DNA of 64,000 bases from Chondrus crispus (taxonomy: Eukaryota > Rhodophyta > Florideophyceae > Gigartinales > Gigartinaceae). Below are positions 40,148 through 52,090 of the stretch, piece after piece (within the stretch, counting starts at the first letter, position 1; every line of letters starts with the position of its first letter). The position numbers and the translations under genes were made by a program. Location of the stretch: assembly GCF_000350225.1 (NCBI RefSeq), contig NW_005179196.1:1-64000 (forward strand), written 5' to 3'. The notes beneath the pieces were generated by a model. The model was not told where the DNA came from. It saw nothing but the letters and a program-made list of their open reading frames with translations, and ran no database searches.

Positions 40148-40382
40148 TACTTATCCGTCCTGCCCCGAAGCTAGACGGGTGAGGACGGAGGTAGAGGGAA
40201 CAATTGAATAAACGTGCGTTTTTGCTACGGTTGTTTCGTTGCCTCGCCCCGCTTCTACCACCTATCTTTACCCTTCCGTCGCCCCTCCCGCGAGTTCGAT
40301 CTTGCAGAGACGCCAAGGACGCCACTCTTCACGCCCTAAAGCGACAATCCGGATTTGCTCTCCGTGAAAGTGGCTCGACAGC

Positions 40383-40811
40383 ATGGCCTCATCAACTCGC
40401 ACCCAGATCGAGGCTCGTAAGGCTCTGCACGAACGCCTTCTCAAGCAGGCCGAGTTGTACAAGCCGACTTCGAAGTTGGCTGAAATGCTCATCGACATTG
40501 CGGTACTCACTCTCAACCTCAATGATATTGAGAAGGACATACCGAAAGATGAGATTGCCGCAAACGTGGTATCCGCTCTTCCGTCGCCGTCTTTGATCTT
40601 CACCCCTGATTATTTTCAGCAACCGCCATTCGCCGTTAAGCTACTCAAGGATGTGACTAGTCTTTACGACATACTACCACTATCTGGAGAGATCGTTTCA
40701 GCTTTGGATGTTCCTTCTCAAATGGACAGCGTCGCCTTATGTCACGTTTGGCTCCTTTCCATCATGGTGCCGAACGACAAAGAGAAGGCTAAGGCTATCG
40801 CGAAGGCGTAT
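40383..40811 (+). pseudogene. CopiaA gag, N-terminal part, cut by GypsyB
   Basis: ATG 40383 (MASSTRTQIEARKALHERL) lies 37 bp after the LTR. About 143 codons show a copia gag-like helical pattern (LTLNLNDIEKDIPKDEIAAN, then LLSIMVPNDKEKAKAIAKAY) and stop being copia where the GypsyB LTR begins at 40812. The remainder lies after 50528. Confidence 0.8.
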
Positions 40812-41479
40812 TGTAGTATAACGACGGACGCGCGCGCGGGGAGATTATTATCCGTGCCGCAGGGCACGGTGTACACGTGGGCGGGTGTGCCCACGTGTAG
40901 GGAGCGCGCTCATGCCGAGTGGTCGTAATCTGGCGTACGTGTACAGTAGTGCACGTGTCGGCCAAGCGATAGTTTGCTAGTATTACGCGTGTACGCTAGC
41001 ACACGTGGCATCCGTGCGATAGTCTGTAAGCAGCGCGTGTGTACAGTAGTACACACGTGTACCTGCAGCGTCTGCGCGGTAATTAGGAATTGAGGCGCTA
41101 GTTTTTTAATTGCGTACAGTACCTGGTACGCACTGGGCGGCAGGTACTGTACACTGGGACAGGTGTCCGAGGCGTCCCTCTGAGGGGTTAAGACCTGACA
41201 CCCGTCCCCACCAGTAAACGGGGGCAAGCTCGCCCCCGTCCCTTTCGCGCCTACGTACGTCCGTTTTCGGTTGTCTGTCGCGCGCGCTGGCTTCTAACCC
41301 GTTACCGGTCGCTCCCGTTCACGCACCACGGGGCGACTGCGCGTAACCGGCCAGTGAGCCACTCCCTTTTCGCGAGCTCGTCCGATCGGTTCAATTAGCG
41401 CGTCGCGTCCGCGCCGCGTGCTCCCTCCCCAAAGCCTCCGCCTCTCACCCAACCCAGGGCGGAGAGGAGTTATCCCACA
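40812..41479 (+). repeat. GypsyB 5' LTR with clustered palindromes
   Basis: It begins TGTAGTATAACG and ends GTTATCCCACA. Between 40870 and 41060 it has four short inverted repeats in a row: ACACGTGGGC/GCCCACGTGT, ACGTGTAC/GTGCACGT, CGTGT...ACACG and CGTGTGTAC/GTACACACG. Confidence 0.93.
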
Positions 41480-41607
41480 TTTGTTACTCTTGTGGAGGGG
41501 GAAACTCTCGAGGTTGAGCCGCACGCGTGGTCGCTCGATCACGCGCAGAACGGTACGGACGGAAAAGGTTGAGAAATCACGGCGTCGATCGCGAAGCGTA
41601 TTCGACG

Positions 41608-44094
41608 ATGAACCGACCGGATCCAGGGGGAGACTCCGCCTCCGGGCGTCTGAGCACCCGCAGTGGCAGTGGCACACCGCGCCCCCGGGTGGAGAACCCG
41701 GAAGCCCTGCTGCGACCGCCACCGCGACCGGGCCGCACGCGAGCGTCTGCATCGGATGTTACGCCGGCCGTGTCGGCAGGCACTGAGAATCGCGTCCAAT
41801 GGATGGTCGACACGATTCAGCCGCGCATCTAGGCCTGGGTCGAGGAGTTCCTCGCTACGGAACTCCCCCAGGTAGCGCGCGTATGCCTTGACCGAACGGT
41901 GCTCGCGCTCGTGGACGCGCACGTAGGCAGCGCGATACCACCGCGTTTGGACGAACTTCTACCCGCTCAAGTCCAATGCGAGGTGGTGACCGCGCTCACC
42001 ACTGTGGATGAAGAATCCCCGTCCGGTACGGCTCTAAAGGGAGCGATCAGCTCCGCCGTGGCCAATCGTCTGGCCACAACCTTCGCCGGAGCAGGAGTCG
42101 ACGCACGCGAGCAGCGCGACTCAACCGCTCCGGATTCTACGCTAACGGACGCCGAACCGATCGGCGCCGCACCCGGGATTGGTACAATGGCCCCTCACCC
42201 GGAGGGTAAGACCATTTACCTCCCACCAATTTATGGTGCTACAGGAGGGCCCACAGAAAATGGCCCTCCCCTATTCGCCGATACGGCTGGCCCCCGCGGG
42301 ACAGAAAACCGCCTGGGGCGCTTCGCGACAGAAAAGCGACAGCCGTATCGGTCGAGCAGAAGAAGCGCACCCGGCGCTGAAGGCTACACCTCGGAGGGTA
42401 CAGAAAACCCCTCCGAGGAAGAAGACACAAGACGTCGCCACAGGGCGACGCGCAAGATCCGCGACGGACGCTACGCGCGATACCGCGATGCCGGAGGGGT
42501 CGGTTACCCCTCCGATGATAACCGCGAAGGACGCTATACGCGATATCGCGATGCCGGAGGAGGTGGATACCCCTCCGATGACGAGGACACCGAGTCGGAC
42601 GGATCGCGCAGAAGCGCCCGCAGAGGCCGCAATGCGCGCAACCGACGTCGGTTCCGGCGAGAAGACTCCGATCCGGAGGGCTACAGTAGCCCCGGCGGAG
42701 AAGAAGACCGCCATCACAGGGGCAGAGACCGCCGGTCTGCCCCAAGGCGGGATCCGAAACGGTTGCCGGTGATCAGACCGCTGAACGACCTGTTCACCAA
42801 GGCCGTCGACTACCGCACGTATAGGCTGGAAAATCGCAGCGCGCGCTACGACGCGAGTACCGCGCGGCGAGTTAACCGATATTGGAAGAAGTTGGACGTC
42901 CAGCTGAAAACCCACACATTCGGTGGTCAAGATCCAATCGCGGTGCTAGGGTTTCTCGCGCGCTTCAAGATGGCCTGCGACCACAATGGGGTCAGCGAAG
43001 GCGCGGCCGTATGGTGTTTCCAGTTCTATTTGACTGGGCAGGCTCACGCCTTGCTCCAGTCCAGGCTACACGGGAACACCATGGCGGTCGATGCGGAGCA
43101 GCGCGATATGCTCGAAACCTACGCGGAAGTAGTTAACTTTTTATTGCCCACGTACGCGACTAACGAAGTTATTTCCGAAGCGGTCGGTGATGTCACCTCC
43201 TTCCGCCAGAGCTCTAATACGACGGAAGAGGAGTACAGTAACCAGTTGTGGGACAAGGCGTTGCGCTGCGGAACCGTATTTTCGGACAGGCGCTTGAAGT
43301 CCCTTTTCGTTGAGGGACTTCTGCCAGCGACGTGCGCGCAGGTGCGGAATTATCTCGCGACGCGTCCGGGCGTGGACTACAAAGCGGTGGCACGCTACGC
43401 GCAAGCGATAGGCGAGACGCACCGCTCGGCTCGAAGACAGGCGACCTCGCTCGCGTCGCCTCAAGCACCGTCCGATTCGCTGAGAAGGTTCACGCTCAAC
43501 GCGCGGACAAGGCCCGCGCTGTCGGTCGAGTCCCAGTCTGAACTCCCGACAGCGCGCGGAACCGAAACGGAGGAGATACTGGCGGTGACGGACCAGTCGG
43601 CGACGCCGAGCTCGCTTAGCTCGCCGCCGACTAGCTACCATCCGTCACCTGCCTCGTCCCCGGCGGGCGCACCGATGGCGCCCGCCCAACGTGGTGAGGC
43701 GCGCGCATATCCGTACGGAAGGCCAGTACAGAACCAGCGGGTCCGGTTCTTCAACCAAGGATTACCTGGACCGCCGCCGTGTCGGTTCTGTCTGGACCTG
43801 ACCCACCGACAGGAGCAATGTCCTGTGGTGGCGGATAGCGCGCTGCGTTCGAAGGTTTTGCAGGCCCGCGAGGCCAATTATCAAAAGCTTCGGATCCGTC
43901 AAGGTCTCCGCCCGGGTTCGCCGTTCGAGCGCCAACCGCCGACCGCGTGGCGAAATTCGCGTGCGCAGGCTCCCACGGGCATCAACGTGGTCGAGCCGCG
44001 CGAGGCCGTCCAATCGGAAGAACCCGCGCTACCGCTGACGGACGAGGGGCCCGAGGACCTTGGGTTGACGGGGGAAGCCGGGGAGGACGCGTAG
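41608..44094 (+). CDS. GypsyB gag
   Basis: Gag begins at ATG 41608 (MNRPDPGGDSASGR) and ends at 44094. It has a Pro/Arg-rich N-terminus, a highly charged repeat region with two RYRDAGGxGYPSDD units (about 42460-42590), a capsid-like region shared with GypsyA (TKAVDYRTYRLENRSARYDA, then FLARFKMACDHNG) and one zinc knuckle (CRFCLDLTHRQEQC, about 43780-43820). Largely open. Pol follows in another frame with an overlap of up to about 150 bp, so frameshift expression is likely. Confidence 0.86.
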
Positions 44095-44099
44095 AGGCG

Positions 44100-47000
44100 T
44101 CGACGATCCTCCCCGTGCCAAGCCTCAATAAACAAGGCACCCCGTCGACCGCTTCGGTACGCGCGCCATCGCAGAGCCGAACGGACGAAGCGGAAATTTG
44201 CTTCTTCAAGAAGCAAAATTATACGGTCACCGCAACGGTCGGACAACGACGCGCGATGATGCGCGCCATCACGCCGGTTCTAGATTGGGGCGCCGGCCCG
44301 AATCTAATCCACCTACGCTGTGTGGCAGAACCGTTGCGCGCTGCCATCCAGTCCGCACGGAGCCCGCCGCTCATCGACGCTTCGAATAGGTCGATGAAGG
44401 CCCTCGGCGAGCTCAAGCTGTACGTCCGGATTGGTGAGTTCGTCGCGCCCGTACCGTTCTTGGTTGTCACCAACCTCGCGGTGGACTGTATCCTCGGAAC
44501 CACGTTCCTGGATCGCCACGTGAAGGCGACCCTGCCACCGCAGAGGAAGGTGCTGTTCCATCATGCGCCGTCCGTAGCGCTGACGGGAGTCACACCCTCG
44601 AGGCACGACCGCAAGATGGCCTCGAGGGGACCGTCGCAGCAGCTCCCGCAGGAGGAACATTCGGCCGACCGGAAGCGCGCGCAGTTCCCGACGAACGTAC
44701 CGTCACAGAAAATTCGCGTGGTCAAGGGGGTAACGATACCCCCGATGACCCAAGCGATGGTACGCGTCGCAACACCGGTTGGGGGGCTTTGCTTCCTGCA
44801 AAACCACCCCAAAACAGCGCATAAGAATTTATGCCTGATGGCCCAGGGGGTCATGGACCTCTTCCCGGGCGAGCCGTTTACGGTGCTTGTTAGCAACTTC
44901 GGAAACCGCACGGCCCACGTCCCCAAGCATACCGTTGTTGGTCTCGCGTTGCCATCCCCCACACACATCCTGACACTTGGCGTGCCGGTCCCCGGAGAGG
45001 CCGACGCTAAGGAAGGGGGAGGGAACAAAAATAATTCCTCGACCGCTACGGAGGAACAGGCGCGACGCGAACAACCAGTTACGGACGACAGCAGAAGACA
45101 ATCCTCCACCGCTACGGAAGGATACGCGGGTCGCAAAAAACCCGCTACGGACGAAGGCAGGATTAATTCCCCACCCGCGGGGGAATGTGCGCGACGAGAA
45201 GGACCCGTTACGGACGATGGCAGAATTAAATCCACCACCGCTACGGGAGGAGGCGCGCGACGCGAAGAACCGAAAACGGACGACGCCCACAGTGGCAATC
45301 CCGCTAACGCGGATGAGCGGACCGATACGGACGCGGAGAAGACCCGCTCGTGGGAAGAAGACGTCCATATTGGTGCAGAAGACAGTACCGTCCGGTCGGA
45401 AATTATCGACATGCTGTCCGAGTTCAAGGACATGTGGTCCGGCCACTTGGGTAAGATCGATGCTACGAAGCATCGCATCGAGCTGAAGCCCGGTGCGAAG
45501 CCGATCTACCAAGCACCCTACCGAGCCGGACCCATCGCGCCCCAGAAGGAGAAGAAGGAAATCGACCGCATGCTGCGCGCGGGAGTCATCGAACCGACAT
45601 CGGCCGAGTGGACGAGCCCCGTGGTCTTCGTCCCTAAAAAGGACGGGACCATGCGGTTCTGCGTGGACTATCGCAAGCTAAACGCCGTTACGGTTCGCGA
45701 CTCCTACCCACTACCGCGCATGGACAAATGTATCGACTCGCTCGGCGATGCCACTGTCTTTACCACGCTAGACTGTAATAGCGGGTATTGGCAGGTGGAG
45801 ATCGCCGAGGAGGACCGCGATAAAACAACGTTCGCGTCGCATTCGGGCCTCTACCGCTTTCTACGCATGCCGTTCGGTCTCAAAAACGCGCCCGCGACAT
45901 TTCAACGAGCGGTCGACATCATCCTGTCCCGCGTGAAATGGGAGACCGCGTTGGTCTACCTCGATGACGCCATTGTCTACTCGCGAACCGTTACGGAACA
46001 TATGGCACACGTGCTCGAGGTACTACGGCTTCTACATACCGCGGGCGTGTCGCTAAAATTGGCGAAGTGCGCGTTTTTCGACACCTCCGTAACCTATGTC
46101 GGGCACGTCATTCGTCCGGGACGGTTGGAGGTGGAGCGAGGCAACGTCATCGCGATCGAGCTCGCGCGCGCGCCTACGAACCAAACGGAACTGCGATCCT
46201 TTCTCGGGATGTGCAACGTGTACCGACGGTTTGTGCAAGGATTCGCGAAGATCGCCGCGCCGCTGAATAAGAAGACCGGCAAGAATCAGCCCTACGAGTT
46301 CGAGATCTTAACCGATGCGGAATACACGGCGTTTGAGGAATTGAAGCGGCGCCTCGTGTCGCCGCCAATCCTCGCGCTGCCCCGCTACGGACGGAAATAT
46401 ACGCTGGACACCGACGCGTGCGGACACCAAGTGGGTTGCGCCCTTCTACAGGAGCAACCCGATGGAGGTACTCGACCGATCGGATATTGGAGCCGTGCGT
46501 TGACCGACGCGGAGCGCAATTATACGACTACCGAAAAGGAATGCTTGGCCGTAGTGTGGAGCATCCTCACCCTACGGCCGTACCTATACGGAAGCGCGTT
46601 CAACCTCCGCACGGATCACGAGGCCCTACGCTGGGTCCTCAATTTTGCGGACAGTTCCGGTCGGCTCGCTCGCTGGCGCCTGCGCTTGGCGGAGTACGAC
46701 TACGAGGTACAGTACCGCCCAGGCGTCAAGCACCAACTCGCGGACGGTGTATTGCGCTTACGTACCGATGGAGGAGACACCGAACCGGTCGATGATGAGG
46801 TCCCGTGCTTCGCGGTCCAGTACGATGAGGGCAGCGAGGCCCTCCTGGACAATGTGCACTGCGACCCGCCACAAGACCGTCCGGACGGTTGTCACGCGCT
46901 CGCGATAACTCCCGAGGAACGCGACGCTGCGTCCATCTCGGTTGAGGAATTTTTACGCGAACAAGCTGAGGACGCCTTCTGTCGCTTCGCCGCGGAGACC

Positions 47001-48458
47001 GTCGGGACGCCGAAGTCAAAGTTCGACATCGACCGTTACGGATTTCTCGTGAGGACATCGCCGCTGGACGGGACCCTGCAGCGCGTGGTACCGACTCGGT
47101 TGCGCCCCCGGGTACTGTACCTGGCACACCATCCGAGGTTGGCAGGTCACCCGGGAGCGACGCGTATGTACTACACCCTTCGCAGGGAGTACTACTGGCC
47201 ACACATGGCCAGCGACGCGTTTTCAACCGTACGGAATTGCACCTGGTGTGCTGCGACCAGCGGGACGCTTGTCAAGAACCAAAAGGATCTCAAGCTATTC
47301 CCCGCGGCGGGCCCCTTGGAGTTTATCGCGATGGACCTCCTGGGGCCCCTGCCCAAGACCGCGCACGGAAACCAACACGTGTTGGTAATTACCGACCGGT
47401 TCTCTAAGCTAACGCGCAGTATCCCGCTCCGGACCACAACCGCTTCGGTCGTCGCAAACGCGTTTTTAGACAACTGGGTCTACGTTTACGGAGCGCCGCG
47501 CTACGTGCTAACCGACAATGGCCCCCAGTTTGCTGCGAAGTTCTTCGACGCGGTATGCGCCCTCCTGAGGGTGCGGCATTATCTCACGACAGCCTACCAC
47601 CCCCAGTCGAATGGGCAGACCGAACGGTTCAATCGCACGCTGGTGCAACGCCTCCGGCACTACGTGGAGGAGCACCAGCGCGATTGGGACGACTACGTGT
47701 AGCCGCTGACCTTCGCGTACAATACGCAGGTCCACCGGTCGACGGAGACGACTCCGTTCGATCTGGTGATAACGAGGCCACCGTTCGGTTTAATCCTCCC
47801 CGGTACTGTGCCGCAGGACGCGTGGACCCATCGAGAGGACCCGCGGACCCCGGTGCAGTACAAGTGCGCCACGCTGCGCAAGCTTCGCGACGCTCTCGAC
47901 CGCGCTCGGACGAAATTATCCGCATCGCAAAAGCGGTACAAAGACGATTTTGACAAGAAGGTCCGCTTCCGTCCGGTCGTTGTGGCGGGCGATTTTGTTT
48001 ACGTCGATCGCCCGCCCCGCCCGTTGACAAGCGTCGAGCACCGCATGCGTGCGCAAGGTACGGCCGGAACGGACGAGCTCTCTGTCAAACTACTACCGAA
48101 GACAGAGGGTCCGTATCGCGTGCGCTCCGCTACGGACACCACGGTCCTCATCGAGCAGGACGGCGTGGAAAATCGCGTGAGCATCGACCGCGTTACGAAG
48201 ATGCCGCGCGGGCCGGGGGATACCGTCACCCCGGCCACATCGACCGAATCGGACGCACAAGCCGCAACGCCAAGAGCGGAATACGTCGTTGACCGCATTG
48301 TCGGACACCGTACTACGCGCGGCGGGATCGACTACAACGTCCGGTGGTATGGATATACCGCTTCGGACGACACCTACGAGCCCGCCGACGGGCTACCGCA
48401 GCCGTTTATCGACCGGTATTGGCGCTCGCGCCCACAAGGATCAAGCGTGCATGCGTAG
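44100..48458 (+). CDS. GypsyB pol with chromodomain
   Basis: Order of parts: protease (VLDWGAGPNLI, about 44.28 kb), a repetitive hydrophilic linker (45.0-45.3 kb), reverse transcriptase (about 45.6-46.1 kb: YPLPRMDKCIDSLGDATVFT, LRMPFGLKNAPATFQRA, VYLDDAIVYS), RNase H (about 46.4-46.75 kb: YTLDTDACGHQVGCAL, RTDHEALRW), integrase zinc region and core (about 47.1-47.7 kb: LAGHPGATRMYYTLRREYYW, MDLLGPLPK, LTDNGPQFAAKFF, AYHPQSNGQTERFNRT) and a chromodomain (about 48.28-48.42 kb: EYVVDRIVGHRTTRGGIDYN, then WYGYTASDDTYEP). Close to whole, with about one break. The chromodomain marks it as a chromovirus that probably targets methylated-histone chromatin. Confidence 0.9.
45036..45290 (+). repeat. 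Degenerate tandem coding repeats in GypsyB pol linker
   Basis: Four units of roughly 20-26 codons with the theme TATEE-ARREQPVTDDSRR / GYAGRKKPATDEGR / ECARREGPVTDDGR / GGARREEPKTDD, between protease and RT. Confidence 0.75.
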
Positions 48459-49855
48459 CGCAAGTTTCGGCCGCCCTCGGTCCCACCGCTCGGACGCTCG
48501 CTCGCGCGAAAGCCTCTGGGGAAAATAAGCCGCGCACGTGCTATGCAGCCACAGCAGCCAGCTGCGTGTGACTGCGCACCACGAGGCAGCTCGTACCGGA
48601 TGGATCCCGCGCAAATGGACGCAGATCCTTTCAAAATTGGCCAACCCTCCGAGAGGGTAGTCCACAATCGGAATTTCTCCCAAGCGTCCACGCGGATAGC
48701 TATCAGCCACGCCTGGCCGCACCGTTCGGATGATCGTGCTCGCACGCGCCTATGGAAATGAAGAACTGTACCGGGAACCGGTACTATGTGTTGAGATGTA
48801 TCGCGTTCGCCGGCTTTTTAATTTAGTCGCGATTTGGGATACGATTTTCCCTCCCACACTGCGGGAAAAAATCGTAGCCCGTTTCTGACAACGGCATCGT
48901 ACTCCTGGGAGCATTCCGCGTCCGGTAGTGTCGCCTCGGGAAAACCGCATTCGGACATATTTGGAAACCAAATCGGTTTCTTCCAGTTTCTTACTGTTTT
49001 CCATCGTTTCTTTCAGTTTCTAATTCGGGCTGATGGAAAGAGGGCGCTCCGTACGGTTTTTGGATAGGTGTTGGCGCAATCGAGGCCGCTACCGCAAGGG
49101 AGACGCGTGAAACTACCGTGTGGTGCCGTACTACGGCGGGCGCGCCGCTCGCGCCGCTCTTGGGATGGCAAATGAACGCAGATTCTTTACAAATTGGCCA
49201 GCCCTCCGGGAGGGTGGTTGACAAAGGGAAATTACCCCGACCGTCCACACGGAGCTCGTGTCTCGCCCGTGTGCGGGGGGCAGGGCACAGCCGTCCTTCG
49301 ATCCTCGCCCGGCCCTCCAGAGGGCCGCGGCGAGCGCGGCGTTGCGTGCGCGCCATGGGGCCGTCGCTCGACCGAATCGGACGAATCGACCGACGCAAGC
49401 GCGGGCCCGGCCAACTCGGGGGCCGATCGCGGCTCCGCGCAGAGGCGACGTCATAGTTGGGACGCGGGAGGCGCTTGCGCCGACGCTGGGGCCCCCGCAG
49501 GGCTCGACGGCGCACTGTACGAAGGCGCTGCAGCAGGACTCTCGCGGTCGACCGTTCTCGGATGCGGCAGGAGCTACTGTAGGGGGATGCCGTCGCGGGA
49601 GGAGGAGGCAGCGCGCGCAGGAGAGTGAGGAGAGTGAGGAGAGTGAGTTGAGGGTTCGGCGGGCTTCGCGGGAAGGGAAGTGAAGGACACGCTTACCGAA
49701 TTGGACGAGACAATGGGCATACAGAGCGCCCGCTTAAAGAAGAGCTAGGAGGCATGGTCGTTCGCGCGCGCAGGGGAGAAGACAAACCGGAACGGAACTC
49801 CGTGGTCGGATGGATGGTCGCTACGAGGACGTAGCAAAAGCTAAGGAAGGGGGTC
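48459..49855 (+). other. Non-coding tail of GypsyB between pol and 3' LTR
   Basis: No domain on either strand. An imperfect direct repeat is visible: about 48590-48700 and 49155-49260 share AAATGxACGCAGATxCTTT, then AATTGGCCAxCCCTCC and GGGAxxTxxCCCxxxCGTCCAC. A GAGAGTGAG triplet repeat lies at 49619-49645, and a purine tract (GGAAGGGGG) precedes the LTR. Confidence 0.65.
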
Positions 49856-50523
49856 TGCAGTATAACGACGGACGCGCGCGCGGGGAGATTATTATCCGTG
49901 CGGCAGGGCACGGTGTACACGTGGGCGGGTGTGCCCACGTGTAGGGAGCGCGCTCATGCCGAGTGGTCGTAATCTGGCGTACGTGTACAGTAGTGCACGT
50001 GTCGGCCAAGCGGTAGTTTGCTAGTATTACGCGTGTACGCTAGCACACGTGGCATCCGTGCCGTAGTCTGTAAGCAGCGCGTGTGTACAGTAGTACACAC
50101 GTGTACCTGCAGCGTCTGCGCGGTAATTAGGAATTGAGGCGCTAGTTTTTTAATTGCGTACAGTACCTGGTACGCACTAGGCGGCAGGTACTGTACACTG
50201 GGACAGGTGTCCGAGGCGTCCCTCTGAGGGGTTGAGACCTGACACCCGTCCCCACCAGTAAACGGGGGCAAGCTCGCCCCCGTCCCTTTCGCGCCTACGT
50301 ACGTCCGTTTTCGGTTGTCTGTCGCGCGCGCTGGCTTCTAACCGGTTACCGGTCGCTCCCGTTCACGCACCACGGTGCGACTGCGCGTAACCGGCCAGTG
50401 AGCCACTCCCTTTTCGCGAGCTCGTCCGATCGGTTTAATTAGCGCGTCGCGTCCGCGCCGCGTGCTCCCTCCCCAAAGCCTCCGCCTCTCACCCAACCCA
50501 GGGCGGAGAGGAGTTATCCCACA
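49856..50523 (+). repeat. GypsyB 3' LTR
   Basis: 668 bp, matching 40812-41479 with about ten differences; it begins TGCAGTATAACG. Confidence 0.93.
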
Positions 50524-51971
50524 CGTATCATGATTCCAAGAATCTTATGACGTTGACCCATCCCATCCAAGCAGTAGATCACCCCACTCTTTTGGCACCC
50601 ATCACTCCGTCACATGCTGCCCCAGCAGATGGTTACCGTCCCGGAAGTGAGCGTGACCAAGTTGGTCTTTCGCCCACACCAGCAGCTCCTAACCTTGGAG
50701 TAGGTCTGCGACCAAGCACTCCGACTGTTGATCAACAGCTCGAGCGACCATCATCTCATGACACCCCGCGACGCCGCGCTGACGTAACGCCGGTCGCACC
50801 GGTTGATCACCTTCGACCAGGCGGCTCTACCGATCACGTATCAGAGGAGAAGGCCTACAAGCCGGACGCTTCGAAGAGGGCTTCTGCTGTACATGTCTTC
50901 TTCAGAGACAGCAAATTCACGGGTGACCGCTCATCGACACATGACTTGCAGTCAATTCATCATACCATCCGTGACTACGACGTCTGTGCAAACCAGTTAG
51001 TCTTGACTCAAAAGCAGAACGCTGATTACTTCATCAATGCTTTTAGTGGTTCTGCGCGTGACTACTTCTTTGAAAACTGCACTACTGACATGACGTTTCA
51101 GCAGTTATTTCGAGTAATGTTGAACGAGTATGACTCCGACGCAAGGCAGCTAGAAGCGCAGGCAGAAGTAGAGTAGCTCAAGTTCGAGAAGGCTATGGAA
51201 GAAGAAGAATTATCAAGTGGCACCCTAGTTCTGGACAAACTGATCGCAAAGATCAACAGCCTTACTCGGCAATGGCCTCGTGAGTTCCGCACCAACAAGA
51301 ACAAGGTTCGTTACTCACGATCTGCCGTTATCAAATAGAAATGGGCAGAGCAAGCTGTTGGTCACATCACGATGCAGAAGTTCAACTTTAACCAGTTTGT
51401 GACAGCCCTCAGGGAGCAACTTCAACTATATGAGGAGCGCACTGGGGAGGCAGTTGAATCTACTGTGCCTACTTTATACCAACACTATGGACGTAGACCG
51501 CCACCGAAGTACAAAAGGAACGATTATTCCAGCCGCTCGTCACGCAAGAACCCATTCGACAAGACTGGCAAACGCATGCTTTGTCACACGTGTGGTTCTG
51601 ATGAACACTTCGAGCAGTTCCACAAGCTGCATAACGTTCGTCGGTCAGTGCGTGACAAACTGGGAAAGGGAGCTCCGACATTGAACATCGTGCATGAACT
51701 TGTGGACGCCATCGAGGGTCTAGCCCCCGGTGAGCCGTCACATGTACAAGATGGACCGACGGACACCAATCACCTTTGGGAAGACCCGAACGCAATAGTT
51801 GCCCAGTTCGATGCTTTGGATTCTGGTGATACCGAAAAAGACAAAGAAGAGATCGAGGTTGCTTTCCTCGAAGAGTTGGACCAGACGGTTGCCGTTAACC
51901 ATCTTTCCAGCTCGCTGTCCGTTTCAGAAGGCGCGCAGGAGCGCATTACACGCCTGAAGGCGGATTTTTAG
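50524..51971 (+). pseudogene. CopiaA gag, remainder
   Basis: Gag continues after the GypsyB insertion: a linker rich in Pro and Ser, a UBN2-like capsid part (KFTGDRSSTHDLQSIHHTIR, DYFINAFSGSARDYF) and a zinc-finger-like CHTCGSDEHFEQFH near 51590. It is broken in a few places. This gag is longer than that of CopiaB. Confidence 0.78.
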
Positions 51972-52090
51972 AAGGGCGCCGCAACCTGACGTCTAGTTGC
52001 AGGCGCCTTGCAAGTTGGGAAAGACCCCACCGTACTACTATCCCCAGACGCCGCAGCGTCACGCGTGACAGAGAACCTATAGATGTCGCC

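Larger units (their letters stand above)
37731..40346 (+). repeat. CopiaA 5' LTR, split by Pogo2
   Basis: The LTR runs TGTTGACCCGCACC...GAGACTA, then the transposon 37846-40147, then CTTATCCGTCC...AGCGACA. The 3' LTR is uninterrupted at the same place (GAGACTACTTATCC), giving a direct empty-site comparison. Confidence 0.93.
40812..50523 (+). mobile_element. Ty3/gypsy chromovirus GypsyB
   Basis: A 9.7-kb element with 668-bp LTRs (40812-41479 and 49856-50523) differing at about ten positions (about 1.5%), and target duplication CGTAT at 40807-40811 and 50524-50528 in CopiaA gag. Gag and pol are nearly continuous, with about two breaks, and end in a chromodomain. About 1.4 kb of extra sequence lies between pol and the 3' LTR. 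Confidence 0.94.
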
